Of a DNA stretch of 64,000 nucleotides, positions 18,875 to 28,997 are shown piece by piece. This stretch comes from Pseudoalteromonas tunicata (lineage in GTDB: Bacteria; Pseudomonadota; Gammaproteobacteria; Enterobacterales; Alteromonadaceae): positions 2,954,001 through 3,018,000 of the forward strand of contig NZ_CP011032.1 of NCBI RefSeq assembly GCF_002310815.1, given 5' to 3'. A program made the translations under genes and the position numbers. Below the pieces are notes generated by a model. The model made no database searches. It had not been told where the DNA came from and was given only the letters and a program-made list of their open reading frames with translations. The number at the start of each line of letters is the position of its first letter. Positions within the stretch are counted from its first letter, which is position 1.

Positions 18875-20620
18875 TTAACTCAATGCAGAAATAGCGGCTT
18901 TAAGGTTAGCTAAATCAAAAGGCTTATGAATATGATAATTTGCACCACATTGATATGCACGATGAATCTCACTTTGGGCAGTATTGGCGGTCACAACAAT
19001 AATAGGGGTCGACAGCTTTAGCGTATTTCGAATTTCAGTTGTAGTTTCAAACCCATCTAATATCGGCATATTTAAATCCATAAAAATAACATCAAATGAT
19101 GTGTGATTAAGCACATCAAGTGCTGCTTGACCATTGGCTACAATCTGGCTTTCAATCGCTAACTTTTGTAGTGATTGCGATAAAACCAAGGCATTAAGTG
19201 GATTATCTTCAACGATTAAACAAGACGTAATAACTATAGGTAATACTGCTCGCGTCACTAATGTCATTGGCACCGCAAGCTGCAATTGAGCGCCATGCAG
19301 GCTGTTGGCTACTAAAGTTATGGTTGCTGACATTGCAGCTAACATATACTGCACTCGTTCGAGTCCTGTTTGCATTCCTTGGAAATGAGTGTTGTAGTTT
19401 TTTTGATCCGCCTCAATTAGATAAGGAAAACCATCAACAAAACCATCACCTGTATCACTAATCAGTACACTGAGCACACTATCATTTGATACTTGCCACT
19501 TTGCAGTGAAAGTAATCGCGCCAGTTGAGGTAAATTTGACCGCGTTAGTCAAAAGCTCGATGGCTATCTGAGCCAAAGCGTGATGGTCACAATAAACCGA
19601 CACATCTAGCTCAGAGGCTATTGATTCATGCCATGCTAAGTGCAACTCTTCACATTGGGCTTTAAAAGGCGCAATCGCTGTAGTGAGCGTAGCCTTTAAA
19701 TTACTCACTTTAGGGTCTAGCTGCCATTGCCCTCTTTGTAAGGTTTGAAGCTTGGTTAAATCATCAACCAAAGAGATTATTTTTAAGGTGCTTTTTTTTG
19801 CTTGCTGCAAAGCACTATTATTAGAGTCTTTAGCCAGTGATTCATCGATAGCTGCCATAACAACTTGTAATGGCGTACGGAATTCATGACTCGCTCTGGC
19901 AATAAAACGCTCTTTTAATTGATAACTTTGCTTTAGCTGGCTTTTTTGGAGCTCAACTTTTTCAATTGATTCAATCACTAGCTTTTCCATAGGTTGAAAA
20001 ATAAATTTCAATTCAATTAAAAGCAAAAGTAACGTGATAGACCAAAATACAACTTCAATACGTGAAATTAAATTTACTTTATCTACCGCAGCACGCTCAA
20101 AGAGCGCTACAGCTTGATTTAACTGTTGCAGCAAAAGCGAAAGTTGAACTAGATCCAACATGTCTGTTTGAGCAAGAGATGTATTGCTGCGTGCTAAAAT
20201 CGTTTCAACTTCTTGACTAAAAAGAGCCACTTTTTCATCAAGTAAAACAGGTGGTTTAAAGTATATACTAATCAATTGTGGGTTTAAGTAGTGATAATGA
20301 CCCGCATTATTTTTAGCGGTAAGAAAGTGATGATTTTCAACAAATGTGGTTAAAGAATCACGTAATCGTTGTTGTTGTGATGCGATATCAATCAGATTGG
20401 CTGGATTATTTAAGCTATTGATTAAGATATTTGCTTCGAGCGCAATTTTTTGCGAAAGCATTCGTTGCTTACCAGCAATATTAATGATTTTGCTATCGGT
20501 TTTTTGAATTGATAATAAATATTGTATCAATACACCAGAACAACTGACGAGTATAGCAATCGCAATCAGCGCCCACCGATACCTCATTCTAATAGCATAA
20601 ATAATGTTAAACATAGACAT
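18875..20620 (-). CDS. Hybrid sensor histidine kinase with PilJ/NarX-type sensor
   Basis: This membrane-bound hybrid kinase has 581 residues. A first membrane helix (about 15-32) is followed by INIAGKQRMLSQKIALEAN, which resembles the P-box of nitrate sensors and the PilJ N-terminal domain. A second helix lies near 190-205. The HisKA motif is RASHEFRTPLQVV, and the ATPase region has LLTNAVKFT and ISDTGDGF. The C-terminal receiver has its aspartate in FMDLNMPILDG. The G2-type box of the ATPase is weak (LIEADQKNYNTHFQGMQTGL), so activity may be altered. A second ATG two codons in is an equally possible start. The output partner is unknown, as no response-regulator gene is adjacent. Confidence 0.85.
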   Translation of the reverse strand: MSMFNIIYAIRMRYRWALIAIAILVSCSGVLIQYLLSIQKTDSKIINIAGKQRMLSQKIALEANILINSLNNPANLIDIASQQQRLRDSLTTFVENHHFLTAKNNAGHYHYLNPQLISIYFKPPVLLDEKVALFSQEVETILARSNTSLAQTDMLDLVQLSLLLQQLNQAVALFERAAVDKVNLISRIEVVFWSITLLLLLIELKFIFQPMEKLVIESIEKVELQKSQLKQSYQLKERFIARASHEFRTPLQVVMAAIDESLAKDSNNSALQQAKKSTLKIISLVDDLTKLQTLQRGQWQLDPKVSNLKATLTTAIAPFKAQCEELHLAWHESIASELDVSVYCDHHALAQIAIELLTNAVKFTSTGAITFTAKWQVSNDSVLSVLISDTGDGFVDGFPYLIEADQKNYNTHFQGMQTGLERVQYMLAAMSATITLVANSLHGAQLQLAVPMTLVTRAVLPIVITSCLIVEDNPLNALVLSQSLQKLAIESQIVANGQAALDVLNHTSFDVIFMDLNMPILDGFETTTEIRNTLKLSTPIIVVTANTAQSEIHRAYQCGANYHIHKPFDLANLKAAISALS

Positions 20621-20893
20621 CCCATTCTTTCGTCAAATAAGTTTAGCCCAAAAATAAAAAGTGAATATTAAACAAACACTTATTTCTCGTATCGCAACAA
20701 AATGATCAGCCAGAAACTAATGCAAAGCCAAAAAAACCGCATTTAAGCCAACTAAATACCGCTAACAAATAAACTCAAAAATAAAAATTCTCACCACTGA
20801 GCTATAAAATGATTAAAAATCAATAACAAATCCCTTACACTTACCAGCACAAAGAGCAATTACGCTTAACGTTTTGTAACTTAAAAAGGTGAG

Positions 20894-21313
20894 ATGATGT
20901 ACCAAGGAAGCTGTTTATGCGGGTCAATTACATTAACAATTACAGGCACAATTTCAGATATTATTCATTGTCATTGCTCTTTATGTCGAAAATCGACTGG
21001 CTCTGCTTTTGCGACAAATGGCTTTGTGCAAACCAATGATTTAGTGATCACCAAAGGTCAAGACATGCTGCAATCTTTTGAGTTGCGCCCTGGTAAAAAG
21101 CGCCATTTTTGCCGCCAATGTGCTTCCCCCATTTTTAGCGATAATGCAGCCGAACCAACACGAGTTCGCTTACGTTTAGGCATTTTAGATTCTGCAATTA
21201 CTGAAAAACCGATTTCACATAACTTTGTCAGTTCCAAAGCAAACTGGGACAGCCTAGATTGCACATTACCTCACTACGATGGTCACGAGCCATCACGCTC
21301 AGTGGCTAAATAA
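20894..21313 (+). CDS. GFA/CENP-V fold zinc-binding protein
   Basis: This 139-residue protein belongs to the glutathione-dependent formaldehyde-activating enzyme (GFA) fold. The zinc ligands are seen as GSCLCGSITL, then CHCSLCRKSTGSAF, then FCRQCASPIF. Most members have no known substrate, and the founding formaldehyde role is disputed, so no reaction is assigned. Two consecutive ATG codons follow AAGGTGAG; either may be used. It stands alone between two minus-strand genes, about 270 bases from the hybrid kinase start. Confidence 0.88.
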   Translation: MMYQGSCLCGSITLTITGTISDIIHCHCSLCRKSTGSAFATNGFVQTNDLVITKGQDMLQSFELRPGKKRHFCRQCASPIFSDNAAEPTRVRLRLGILDSAITEKPISHNFVSSKANWDSLDCTLPHYDGHEPSRSVAK

Positions 21314-21360
21314 CCTAAACTATAGGCTGCAACTCACTCCTCATTGTTGGGGGGATTCAA

Positions 21361-22992
21361 TTAACTCAATTTAAAACGCGCCACCGAACTTGTTAACGTA
21401 TTAGCCAATTGGCTTGTTGACTGAGCGTGTTTGCTGTTGAGTTCTGCAACTTGCAAGTTCTCGTTAGTTTGATCACAAAGCAGGCTTAAATTCTGACTAA
21501 TATCGGCAGCCACTTTACTTTGTTCATCTGTGGCTTCAGCGGTTTGTGAAGCGGTTGTTGCAAGTCGATGCGACGCGGCACTAATTTTATCTAATGCATT
21601 AAGGGTTTGCTTCGAAAGCTCAACACTTGTTTGAGTCGCTTCATTGCCTTTAGCAATTGAACTCACCGCTTCTTCAACTCCCTGCTGCAGCGTTTCAATC
21701 ATCGTTTGAATACTTTGTGTTGATTGCTGGGTTTTACTTGCAAGGCTTCTAACCTCATCAGCGACGACCGCAAAACCACGGCCTTGCTCACCAGCTCGAG
21801 CCGCTTCTATTGCGGCATTTAGCGCTAAAAGATTTGTTTGTTCAGCAATCCCCCGAATCACATCAAGTACGGATGAAATGTCTTTAGAGTTTTCGGATAG
21901 TTTTGAAATTACGGATGCAGCCTGATTTACTGTTTGCGATAAACCTGCAATTTCAGTCACTGCGGTGCGGGTAATCTCACTTCCTTCACTTGTCAGCTGG
22001 TTCACTTGAGAGAGCTCGTCTGAAGTTTGCTGAGCATTTTGCGCCACACCAGCAATTGCATCACTCAATTCATTGACGGCAAAGACAATTGTCTCAACCG
22101 ATTTTAGTTGCCCGCAGCTGGTTTTTTGAATTTGTTGTGCTCCGAGTGTAACTTCGCCAATACCTTGCACCACTTGATTTGATTGCCCGACGATGGATTG
22201 AATGAGTGAGGCAAGCCCCTCAATTAACTGATCAAATTCATGGGCTAAATCGCCAATTTCATCTTTTCGTTTTGAGTTAATCCGTTTCGTTAAATCCCCA
22301 TCACCATTATTTAACCCTCTAATTTTATGAGATAAATCCTCAAGCGCATCAGCCATGGTTTTTGGAGCAATAATCCCAGCTAAAAAGGTCATAAGTACCA
22401 CTAAGGCACTAATTACCGTTACCCAGATTAATCCCTTATCAACTGATGCTGTGATTTGCAGGCTTGTTGTTGCACTGATTTCATCTGCAGTTTCACCCGC
22501 TTCATTATAAAAACTCCGTAACTGCTTAAAACTGCTACTAGACGCCCCGATGCTCTGACTGGTTGCTAAAGCCAAATCTTGGTTATTAAGAGCATCAAAT
22601 ACTTTTTGCGATTCGGTTTTCCATTGTAAAAATGCGCCCTCAAACTGGGCAATCTTTTGTTGAGCTTGCGGATATTGCGCCATGAAGTTTTTATAGCTGT
22701 GCATCCGATCGTAGGCTTGCTGAACATTTTCTTGATAATCTTGATAGTATTTAGCTGAGTTAGCATTGCCATATTTAAGCAGCGCTTTGAGCTCAGCTTC
22801 TTTTGCTTGATATAAATCTCTATCGGCATTAAGTACTGCAGAAATTGCAGGATTAAAAGTTTGACCTAACAGCGACAGCCCTGTTTGCGTTTTTGCTACT
22901 AATAAATAATTCATTGTTAGCAGCACAACAAAGAAAATCGCAATACTACAAAAAGCTGCGGTGTATTTAATGCGTATTTTATTGATATCCAT
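21361..22992 (-). CDS. Methyl-accepting chemotaxis protein
   Basis: This is a transmembrane chemoreceptor. A helix at about 10-33 is followed by a periplasmic four-helix-bundle-like sensor of about 150 residues. A second helix near 185-208, a HAMP domain ([24 protein letters not shown] is its end) and a long cytoplasmic coiled coil come next. The signalling hairpin is intact: [20 protein letters not shown] followed by [20 protein letters not shown]. The ATG at 22990-22992 ([10 protein letters not shown]) is chosen, with GAGGAA upstream, giving 543 residues. The ligand is unknown. No che genes are nearby, so it feeds a pathway encoded elsewhere. Confidence 0.92.
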   Translation of the reverse strand: MDINKIRIKYTAAFCSIAIFFVVLLTMNYLLVAKTQTGLSLLGQTFNPAISAVLNADRDLYQAKEAELKALLKYGNANSAKYYQDYQENVQQAYDRMHSYKNFMAQYPQAQQKIAQFEGAFLQWKTESQKVFDALNNQDLALATSQSIGASSSSFKQLRSFYNEAGETADEISATTSLQITASVDKGLIWVTVISALVVLMTFLAGIIAPKTMADALEDLSHKIRGLNNGDGDLTKRINSKRKDEIGDLAHEFDQLIEGLASLIQSIVGQSNQVVQGIGEVTLGAQQIQKTSCGQLKSVETIVFAVNELSDAIAGVAQNAQQTSDELSQVNQLTSEGSEITRTAVTEIAGLSQTVNQAASVISKLSENSKDISSVLDVIRGIAEQTNLLALNAAIEAARAGEQGRGFAVVADEVRSLASKTQQSTQSIQTMIETLQQGVEEAVSSIAKGNEATQTSVELSKQTLNALDKISAASHRLATTASQTAEATDEQSKVAADISQNLSLLCDQTNENLQVAELNSKHAQSTSQLANTLTSSVARFKLS

Positions 22993-23136
22993 ATTTTTCC
23001 TCACGGCAAACACAGGTTGGTTACCTTGAAGTAAACTATAGCCAGCAACACTTATTAAGCAAAAATAACACCGCTGGAATATGAATTAAAACGCTCATTT
23101 CAAGACCTTGTGAGATCACGCTTTAAATCTAAAATA

Positions 23137-25047
23137 TTAAAACTCAGTTAAAAAGGTTTTATCACTGTAAAAACGCAGAGCAAAACAATCACTGTCTTTA
23201 TTAATCACCATCGATTTATCGGCCCGTATCCCACTGCCAGCATAACTACCTGCTGCGGTAAAGGTACAGACTTGCGTGAAATAACCGTCAATATTGGGCA
23301 ATGCAAATAACTGCTGGTAAATCATATCTTGACTGGCAAAGCTCCCTTGGGTCGCTTCCACTACGGTATCGTTGTGGTCAATAAGCTCTATATTGGCGCC
23401 ACAACGTCCGACTATCGGTTTTTTAACATAACCAGTGGCTTGGAGCTCTGGCGTAAGTTCAAACGCACTATTAAGTAATAGTGGATGATTTGGAAACAAC
23501 GACCACAATACTGGTAAAATCGCTTTGTTACTTGGAATTAATGACCATAAAGGTTCAAAGACCATGATGTTTTCACGCAATAGTACGTCAGATAAACGTA
23601 GAGGTTGATTGCGCTGCCAATCAGGTTCATAAACACCTGTATTGAGCGTCTCTTCATCGCATTCACTGCGAATTTGATCGAGCGCCGTTTCCCATGACCA
23701 TGTTTTCCATACCCACTGCACCTGCTCACCTTCGGCATCAATCACTGCACCTTGCTCACTCCACTGCAACCCCGTTAAACCGATAATTATTTTACTGTCG
23801 ATACCGGCGTTTTTCAGAGCATCTTGCATAAAGAGCGCATGATAGGCTTCCTCAGCTTCATCATCGCGTAAAATATGTACCACCCCTTTGGCATGACTTT
23901 TTTTCCAGGCGCGAGCTACGTCTTTGAATAAATCTTTGCCGGCATCATGACCTTCGTTAATACCATAATGACGAGCCCATTTGCCCTGTACCTTGCCAGA
24001 CTCCATATAACACGAAGCTGAATCACAGTTATATTCATAAACTTTAAGGCCGTTTTTAGTCATCGCAAAATCAAAGCGACTGGTGATCAATTGATTAAGG
24101 CGGTTATCCCACGACTGGCGTATTTTAGGCAATACCGAGTTAGGCAAATTAAACTTTTCAAGCAATTCAGGATGTTCAAGTACATAATCGGTGGCGTGCA
24201 TAAACATGTTATGCAGCTCATTAGTCGCATATTCTAATGCTGTTTCTGCCGACTGTGAGGCAATAAAATAACGAGTTTGCTCACCAATAACCGAAGTGAG
24301 GTAGTGACCACCCATTGCATCAACAAAGGCCGCTTCATCTTCATTGGCAATATTTAACCATGACTTTTTGGCATCGGTTATCTCGTTAGCATGGTTACTA
24401 TGCAACTGGAATAAAGCGGTATTTTTTTCGTTATGAGGTTCGGCATATTCGTTATCATCGGTTTGGATCATCCAGCCTAGAATTTGTGCGTCCCCGTAAG
24501 AGCAGGTGATCCAATATTCCCCCTCCTTTGTCACTTTAGCTTTAAGTTGACGTGCGTAATTGGCACCTTCAGACCACAGAGCATGACCCACATTTTGCTC
24601 CGCAATACGCACAAATTGCTCGGTCACTTCGGTAACAATTGCTACATGCCCTGTTTCTTCAAACTCACCCCCTTCTTTCCAAATTAACAAACACCCCACT
24701 TCAGGATGGCGTTTATTACCATTAACAAAAGCATTGAAGGGTAATAATTGGTTTTCTTTGACATCTCGGACCGTGCGTAAATCAAAAATATCGTACGCCA
24801 TCGCAACATCATCAAAAATATAACCATGATTGATGTACATATAACGCCTTGCAAATTCGACACATTGCCATTTGTAACCCATGTAAATGCCATCATAATG
24901 ACTACGAAACGCACTACGCTTGGGGTATTGCAGCTTTGAGGCAGTTTCATAATCGCTAGAATAAGCGGCAACACAACCTGGGGCATAGCCTAATAACGTA
25001 CCAAATGCTGTAGAAGCTGAGTCTAAGTGTGCCAAAGGACTATCCAA
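23137..25047 (-). CDS. gss: Bifunctional glutathionylspermidine synthetase/amidase
   Basis: Gss joins glutathione and spermidine at the expense of ATP and can hydrolyse the product. The N-terminal CHAP amidase has its nucleophile, C62, in YKWQCVEFARRYM and its histidine in GHVAIVTE. The C-terminal ATP-grasp synthetase has KVYEYNCDSASC, WKTWSWETA, EPLWSLIPSNKAILP and VGRCGANI. It aligns throughout with the E. coli enzyme (619 residues; here 636). The start is a TTG with no clear ribosome-binding site, and a stop codon lies four codons upstream. Conserved FGTLLGYAPG begins at residue 15, so no other start fits. It appears monocistronic. Confidence 0.93.
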   Translation of the reverse strand: MDSPLAHLDSASTAFGTLLGYAPGCVAAYSSDYETASKLQYPKRSAFRSHYDGIYMGYKWQCVEFARRYMYINHGYIFDDVAMAYDIFDLRTVRDVKENQLLPFNAFVNGNKRHPEVGCLLIWKEGGEFEETGHVAIVTEVTEQFVRIAEQNVGHALWSEGANYARQLKAKVTKEGEYWITCSYGDAQILGWMIQTDDNEYAEPHNEKNTALFQLHSNHANEITDAKKSWLNIANEDEAAFVDAMGGHYLTSVIGEQTRYFIASQSAETALEYATNELHNMFMHATDYVLEHPELLEKFNLPNSVLPKIRQSWDNRLNQLITSRFDFAMTKNGLKVYEYNCDSASCYMESGKVQGKWARHYGINEGHDAGKDLFKDVARAWKKSHAKGVVHILRDDEAEEAYHALFMQDALKNAGIDSKIIIGLTGLQWSEQGAVIDAEGEQVQWVWKTWSWETALDQIRSECDEETLNTGVYEPDWQRNQPLRLSDVLLRENIMVFEPLWSLIPSNKAILPVLWSLFPNHPLLLNSAFELTPELQATGYVKKPIVGRCGANIELIDHNDTVVEATQGSFASQDMIYQQLFALPNIDGYFTQVCTFTAAGSYAGSGIRADKSMVINKDSDCFALRFYSDKTFLTEF

Positions 25048-25151
25048 AAATATGAGTCAAGTTAAGCCAAAGAATAACACCCATACTCACTTTGGCTAGC
25101 CTGTGGCTAAAATATATTTTGGCCTTAATTAATTGATTGATTTAAATATTA

Positions 25152-25766
25152 TTAGTCTGGTTTTGCTGATACTGATTGCATATCACCCGATACTTGTTGT
25201 GGGTATTTCGCCATTTCAATGACATATAAATCTTGTACATTTTGCAGCTCAGTATCAATATCCCCTTGAATAAAAATCGCAGGTAAAATCACAAACTGTT
25301 TGCTGCGATAATCCAATATCATTGGCACAACAGGCACTTGGGCCGCTTTGGCTATGTGTAAAAAACCACTTTTCCATTTTGGACTATATTTTCGAGTTCC
25401 TTCTGGCGCAATGCCTAAAATCAGCGCATCTTGCTGGCTAAATCGAGCACTTATTTGCTCAACCATTCCATGAGCTGCACTGCGCTCTACTGGGATCCCC
25501 CCCATACGCCTTAGCAACCAACCAAGCGGTCCTACAAAAATAGAATGTTTACCTAAAAATTGAATTTTAATACCTAGCTTTAATTTAACACCAATGGCAA
25601 TAACAAAATCCCAATTAGACGTATGTGGCGCGACAGCGGCAACAAATTTACTGCAATCAGGAAACGCCCCCACCACAGTCCAGCCTGTTAGCTTTAAAAT
25701 TAAAGTACCGATCAATCTTCCAAGTAGACTATTGGTCCGAGGGATCGATTTAGGAATTGTACTCAT
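25152..25766 (-). CDS. 1-acylglycerol-3-phosphate O-acyltransferase family protein
   Basis: This 204-residue member of the PlsC-type acyltransferase fold has the catalytic HX4D motif as APHTSNWDF near residue 48. The second conserved block is APEGTRKYSPKWKSGF near 125, where the usual FPEGTR is replaced by APEGTR. Its length and the SNWD variant resemble small stand-alone acyltransferases of unknown acceptor rather than PlsC itself. Phospholipid or lipid-modifying activity at the inner membrane is inferred. It lies downstream of no obvious partner; gss is 104 bases downstream on the same strand. Confidence 0.8.
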   Translation of the reverse strand: MSTIPKSIPRTNSLLGRLIGTLILKLTGWTVVGAFPDCSKFVAAVAPHTSNWDFVIAIGVKLKLGIKIQFLGKHSIFVGPLGWLLRRMGGIPVERSAAHGMVEQISARFSQQDALILGIAPEGTRKYSPKWKSGFLHIAKAAQVPVVPMILDYRSKQFVILPAIFIQGDIDTELQNVQDLYVIEMAKYPQQVSGDMQSVSAKPD

Positions 25767-25942
25767 GTTGAATTCTCATTTTTTTGGCACCATAACATAT
25801 CCAGCCAAACAAAAAAAAGTAGTTGGATTAATTGAAATTAAACAATAAATTACTTTTAAACAACCAAAAACAAAAAGCTACATTGCTATTAAATAGCCGC
25901 TCCACCATACTGAGGAGCTTTTTAACTTCAGAGGAAATGATA

Positions 25943-26455
25943 ATGTATTACGAAATAACAGTGGTGCAATTTAGCAAGATGCTCAATAACTTAGCAGCAA
26001 TATTAGAAAAAGCAGAACTCGCTGCGGTGCAAAAACGATATGATATGAGTGTGCTGCTTAATGCCCGCCTAGCACCTGATCAATTTAACCTCATCCGCCA
26101 AATTCAAATTGCATGTGATACTGCAAAATTAGCTGCGGCACGATTAACTGGTAAAGTTGATGATGCACCTAAGCATGACGATAGCGAAACAACCTTAGCG
26201 GAACTTAAAACACGTATTGAAGAAACATTAAACTATTTAGCAAGTTTCAGCGAAAGTGATTTTGCAGGTGCAAGCGAGCGCCAAATTAGTCAACCGCGCT
26301 GGGAAGGAAAATACGTTACAGGTGCTGAGTTTGCCATTGAGCATGCTATGCCAAACCTATATTTCCACATCACAACAGCCTATGCGATTTTGCGTCATAA
26401 TGGTGTTGATGTCGGTAAAAAAGATTATTTAGGCGCAATGCCTTATAAAGTCTGA
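25943..26455 (+). CDS. DUF1993 family protein
   Basis: This 170-residue protein matches the DUF1993 pattern: YYEITVVQFSKMLNNLAAILEKAE at the start, then an LAPDQFNLIRQIQIACD helix and the ending HITTAYAILRHNGVDVGKKDYLG. The fold is a DinB-like helical bundle in related proteins, but no metal triad is obvious here and no function is known. The ATG at 25943 has GAGG 8 bases upstream and gives the family N-terminus; an ATG two codons earlier and a longer open frame are less likely. It is divergent from the acyltransferase and converges on the helicase gene. Confidence 0.8.
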   Translation: MYYEITVVQFSKMLNNLAAILEKAELAAVQKRYDMSVLLNARLAPDQFNLIRQIQIACDTAKLAAARLTGKVDDAPKHDDSETTLAELKTRIEETLNYLASFSESDFAGASERQISQPRWEGKYVTGAEFAIEHAMPNLYFHITTAYAILRHNGVDVGKKDYLGAMPYKV

Positions 26456-26502
26456 TTACTGTCTCTTTAAAACCGATTTTAAACGACTAAAAATCTGAAA
26501 TA

Positions 26503-26537
26503 AAAAAAGCCTTTAGTTACATACTAAAGGCTTTTTT
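26503..26537. terminator. Bidirectional terminator between DUF1993 gene and helicase
   Basis: The 15-bp stem AAAAAAGCCTTTAGT with its complement around TACAT has A-runs and T-runs on both sides. It lies 48 bases after the DUF1993 stop and 20 bases after the helicase stop, between two convergent genes. Confidence 0.88.
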
Positions 26538-26556
26538 AAATCGATTAACCGTGGTT

Positions 26557-27807
26557 TTACCACTTAATCCATTCAACTTTAATCTCTTTGCCAACGGCTT
26601 TGCTAATGCGCGGCACAATTGCATCTTGCTCTGTACATACCAATGAGAAAATATGCCCTTGAATGTCTTTGGCCACTTCGGCAGGTGCTGAGGTAAAATC
26701 ATATTTACTGGCAGTGATTTCACGCGAAGCGGCTTGTTTGTTCGCTTTTTCTGCTAGCATTTCTTTATCAACCGACTGGCTGCTTGCAGTACGTGCTGTA
26801 CGACCAACGCGGTGAATATAGTCATTACAGTTAACTGGTAAATCAAAGTTAATTACGTAATATAAATCGGTAATATCAATACCACGCGATACGATATCTG
26901 TTGCCACTAAAAACTGAACTTCGCGATTTTTAAAACTATTTAAACTTACTTGGCGCTGCTTTTGTGGGATTTCATTATGAATACCCACACTGCTGTAACC
27001 TTTGCTATTTAATAGATGCGTTAAAAACGTCACGTCTTTTTTAGTGCGAGCAAAAATTAACGCGTGATCGCAATTGACCAAATTAATTAAGCTTAATAAG
27101 TTCTCAGGTTTGTGGTCGCGATGACAGCGATACATAGTATGAATAATTTTATCAAGTGCTGGTTTGCTGTCGTCAGTACGCACTTCTTTTGGATTAACCA
27201 GATTATCTGCGGCAAACTTTTGTAGCGCTTTGCTATCCGTTGCTGAAAATAGAATCTGTTGTTTTGCTTGTGGCATAGCTGCAAGAATGGTACGTAACTC
27301 TGCAACAATACCCATGCTGACTAAACGGTCGGCCTCATCCATAACAAAATGTTTTACTTGCTCAAGTGAAAAAGCCTTCACTTTTAATAAATCAACTAAA
27401 CGACGCGGAGTGGCAACAACAATGTCTGCACCACGTTTAAAACGATTCACTTGAGATGGAATACGCACGCCACCGAACACGCTAATAGTACGTAAGTTTA
27501 AGCCTTTGCCATATTTTGCAATCGACTCTTCAACTTGAACTGCAAGCTCACGGGTTGGCACTAAGAATAAGGCTCTAACTGGACGCACTTGCTCGGCACT
27601 ATTATCGACTCGGCTTAATTCTTGAAGCGTTGGCAGTAAATAAGCAGCGGTTTTACCTGTCCCTGTAGGGGCAATCGCATAGGTATCAGTACCCGAAAGC
27701 ACAGCACCAATAGAATGTTCCTGAATATAAGTAGGTGATTTGTAACCTAAGCTTAAAACGTTAGCTTGAAGGGTTTTGTTGAGTCCAAGTTCGGCAAAAA
27801 TAGTCAT
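26557..27807 (-). CDS. DEAD-box ATP-dependent RNA helicase
   Basis: This 416-residue helicase has all core motifs in order: Q motif (SPTYIQ), motif I (APTGTGKT), Ia (PTRELAVQ), Ib (TPRRLVDL), II (DEAD), III (SAT), IV (ALIFARTKKD), V (ATDIVSRGIDI) and VI (HRVGRTAR). The C-terminal extension after motif VI is short, with a lysine- and alanine-rich segment (KEMLAEKANKQAASRE). It is not clearly RhlE, SrmB, DbpA or CsdA, so no symbol is given. A role in RNA or ribosome remodelling is inferred from the family. Confidence 0.92.
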   Translation of the reverse strand: MTIFAELGLNKTLQANVLSLGYKSPTYIQEHSIGAVLSGTDTYAIAPTGTGKTAAYLLPTLQELSRVDNSAEQVRPVRALFLVPTRELAVQVEESIAKYGKGLNLRTISVFGGVRIPSQVNRFKRGADIVVATPRRLVDLLKVKAFSLEQVKHFVMDEADRLVSMGIVAELRTILAAMPQAKQQILFSATDSKALQKFAADNLVNPKEVRTDDSKPALDKIIHTMYRCHRDHKPENLLSLINLVNCDHALIFARTKKDVTFLTHLLNSKGYSSVGIHNEIPQKQRQVSLNSFKNREVQFLVATDIVSRGIDITDLYYVINFDLPVNCNDYIHRVGRTARTASSQSVDKEMLAEKANKQAASREITASKYDFTSAPAEVAKDIQGHIFSLVCTEQDAIVPRISKAVGKEIKVEWIKW

Positions 27808-27929
27808 GTGCGCACATCAATTAGCAAATAATCGCTTATTATCCCTCAGGCGCCGCATTTATACCAATTTTATTCGCCAAATCAGCGATTCAATTGCACA
27901 TTTTTTGATAAATAGTACAGCAACCAGAG

Positions 27930-28889
27930 TCAACTTTGCGCGGTTAAAGCGCTCAATAATGCACCAATATCATTTCTTACCCATTCTTTGCCTAAACAAT
28001 TATCTAACTCACGCTCTGCAAAGCGTAAAAAACCCAGTGCTGCCTGTGATAAATGCCTATCGTTTCGCGCAATAAAATACCAATGGCTTTCAATTGGTAG
28101 CCCGGGCACATCGAGTGTGACAATACTGCTATCTTGCTTTGGCAATACATGACGAGACAAAACAGCAAGCCCCATACCTGAACTGACACCGACTCGAATC
28201 GCCTCATTACTGGCCATTTGCATACTCGACGCCAAAGTGAGTCCTTTACCTTGTAACCAACTTTCAAACAACATTCGCGTAGCAGAACCAGGCTCTCTGA
28301 GTAAAAAACGCTCTTTCATCACATCCGCTAAGGCTAACTCTTTTTTAGTGGCCAGTGGATGACTCGCAGGTGCAATTAGGGTTAAGGGGTTACGCAAAAA
28401 GCGCCCCGCACAGGCATGTTCAAGTGAGGGCGGATGACTAAACACATATAAATCATCTTGACCTTGCTCAAAACGTCTGAGCACTTGTTCACGGTTGCCA
28501 ATTTCAACCGTTACTTCAACTTTGCTAAACGCTTGCGCATAAGGCCCAAGCAAACGCGGTAAGATGTACTGAGCAGTATTGACCATCGCAATACTAAAGT
28601 GCCCTCTTTGGCCATCTTGAAGCGCTCCTAAGTATTGATTAAATTCAGAAAAATCCCCCAATGTCTGCAAACAAATACGATATAACTCTCGCCCAGCATC
28701 AGTAGGGATCACTTGATTTTGCTCTAAGACAAATAAAGGTTCACCAATAGCTTCTTTCAACCGTTTTAACTGTAAAGACACAGTTGGCTGGGTCAAGTGC
28801 AAGCGTTTCGCACTTTCACTGATAGACCCAGTTTGAATGACTTCCAGATATACTTGGAGCAATCGAAATGTTAAGTGGCGGATATTCAT
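27930..28889 (-). CDS. LysR-family transcriptional regulator
   Basis: The N-terminal winged helix-turn-helix (about 1-65) contains SISESAKRLHLTQPTVSLQLKRLKEAIGEPLF. A periplasmic-binding-like effector domain follows to residue 300. At 319 residues it has the usual length. It is divergent from a bicarbonate-type permease gene 108 bases away. LysR regulators commonly control the gene opposite them, so regulation of that permease, with a small-molecule co-inducer, is inferred. CbbR and CmpR, regulators of carbon fixation and bicarbonate uptake, belong to this family, which fits the context but does not prove the ligand. Confidence 0.88.
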   Translation of the reverse strand: MNIRHLTFRLLQVYLEVIQTGSISESAKRLHLTQPTVSLQLKRLKEAIGEPLFVLEQNQVIPTDAGRELYRICLQTLGDFSEFNQYLGALQDGQRGHFSIAMVNTAQYILPRLLGPYAQAFSKVEVTVEIGNREQVLRRFEQGQDDLYVFSHPPSLEHACAGRFLRNPLTLIAPASHPLATKKELALADVMKERFLLREPGSATRMLFESWLQGKGLTLASSMQMASNEAIRVGVSSGMGLAVLSRHVLPKQDSSIVTLDVPGLPIESHWYFIARNDRHLSQAALGFLRFAERELDNCLGKEWVRNDIGALLSALTAQS

Positions 28890-28900
28890 AAAGAGATACC

Positions 28901-28916
28901 ATAGATAATTATCTAT
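28901..28916. promoter_or_regulatory. 16-bp perfect palindrome, candidate LysR operator
   Basis: ATAGATAATTATCTAT is a perfect palindrome located 12 bases upstream of the LysR start and 82 bases upstream of the permease start. The ATAG-N8-CTAT spacing is one base longer than the classical T-N11-A LysR box. An autoregulatory operator that also acts on the divergent permease promoter is the likely role. Confidence 0.5.
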
Positions 28917-28997
28917 ATAGTGTTGCTATACTTTTTATTTCCGTCAATAACAATCTCACCTTACACTGCGCCAGTGACTAAATTAAAGGAGTGCGTT

